Positions 29,423 to 29,561 of a stretch of DNA of 29,561 nt are shown here, piece after piece. Under the pieces are notes generated by a model. The model had not been told where the DNA came from. It was given only the letters and a program-made list of their open reading frames with translations, and made no database searches. Origin of the DNA: a virus. The stretch lies in IMG/VR virus record IMGVR_UViG_3300030329_001395, positions 1 to 29,561 of that record; one strand, written 5' to 3'. The translations under genes were made by a program, and so were the position numbers. Position 1 is the first letter of the stretch, and every line of letters starts with the position of its first letter.

Positions 29423-29561
29423 AACTCTGCCTCAAAATTACAATAACCTTTTTCGTGTAAGCATTCATGAATTTGTTTGCCAAGTTCATATCTTGCATAC
29501 CATTCCAATACATCTCTAACTTGCTTATCTGTTGAGACTTTACTGCCATCATTATTTTTTA
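29419..29561 (-). CDS. 3' end of a truncated gene at the window edge
   Basis: The - strand frame is open from the window end and reads ...NNDGSKVSTDKQVRDVLEWY then 'ARYELGKQIHECLHEKGYC' and NFEAEL before TGA, which overlaps the next ATG. Predicted helix 'VRDVLEWYARYELGKQIHEC'. The start lies outside the window; product not identifiable. Confidence 0.6.
   Translation of the reverse strand, partial: KNNDGSKVSTDKQVRDVLEWYARYELGKQIHECLHEKGYCNFEAEL

Noticed and set aside
1-29561. CRISPR array, integrase, transposon or rRNA
   Set aside because: No spaced direct-repeat array, recombinase motif, IS-like inverted ends or rRNA-like sequence seen on either strand.

Overview
The window is part of an AT-rich tailed-phage genome. 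Segments I counted by hand run about 33-38% GC outside two GC-rich patches. It most resembles uncultivated marine podovirus-like phages, with a host that may be a marine alphaproteobacterium. The resemblance is from remembered family hallmarks and the host is inference. The tail-fibre opening 'STYTANAGIEK...SGEQSGTW', the nozzle/stabilisation-type protein, the Gln/Ala-rich and giant virion proteins, and the tiny Lys-rich protein are all familiar from such phages. I saw no tape-measure or sheath gene, which favours a short-tailed particle. The portal, major capsid protein, large terminase and RNA polymerase are not in the window, and a gene is cut at each end, so this is a fragment of a larger genome.

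Region 1 (1-15909, + strand) is a tightly packed late block with ATGA or TAATG junctions throughout. It holds receptor-binding or fibre-like proteins (33-3620), a tail nozzle/DNA-stabilisation-like protein (3620-5767), a small structural protein, four putative internal or ejection proteins (6196-14535, one of 1611 aa), an M15-type endolysin (14532-14987), and a run of tiny proteins that includes one single-TM peptide and one exported protein.

Region 2 (16004-26611, - strand) is the early/replication block. In transcription order it carries small accessory genes, an SNF2-like SF2 helicase, a PD-(D/E)XK-like nuclease, a ribbon-helix-helix-like regulator with candidate operators, a coiled-coil protein, an SSB-like protein, an intrinsic terminator, an archaeo-eukaryotic primase, an HNH nuclease, a UvrD-like SF1 helicase, a DUF6378 protein and a PolA-type polymerase. 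No DnaB-type helicase is present, so the primase/helicase/polymerase set may form a non-canonical replisome.

Region 3 (26612-27415) is a divergent regulatory zone with TGTATAAA tandem repeats, followed by a lone small terminase gene on the + strand. Region 4 (27454-29561, - strand) holds small unknown genes and a C5-cytosine methyltransferase.

The most exciting observation is in the methyltransferase gene (28162-29238). A second reading frame (28257-29066) is open for 269 codons, has its own consensus Shine-Dalgarno (AAGGAG, 7 nt before ATG), and encodes a protein with three Y-x-T-P motifs and a C-terminal 'GGKLN...FLMGYPQNWT' signature. I recognise that signature from free-standing phage methyltransferase-associated proteins. 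The methyltransferase frame keeps motifs I, IV, VI, VIII and X, so both frames look real. A smaller GC-rich stretch (25261-25660) shows the same double-ORF pattern.
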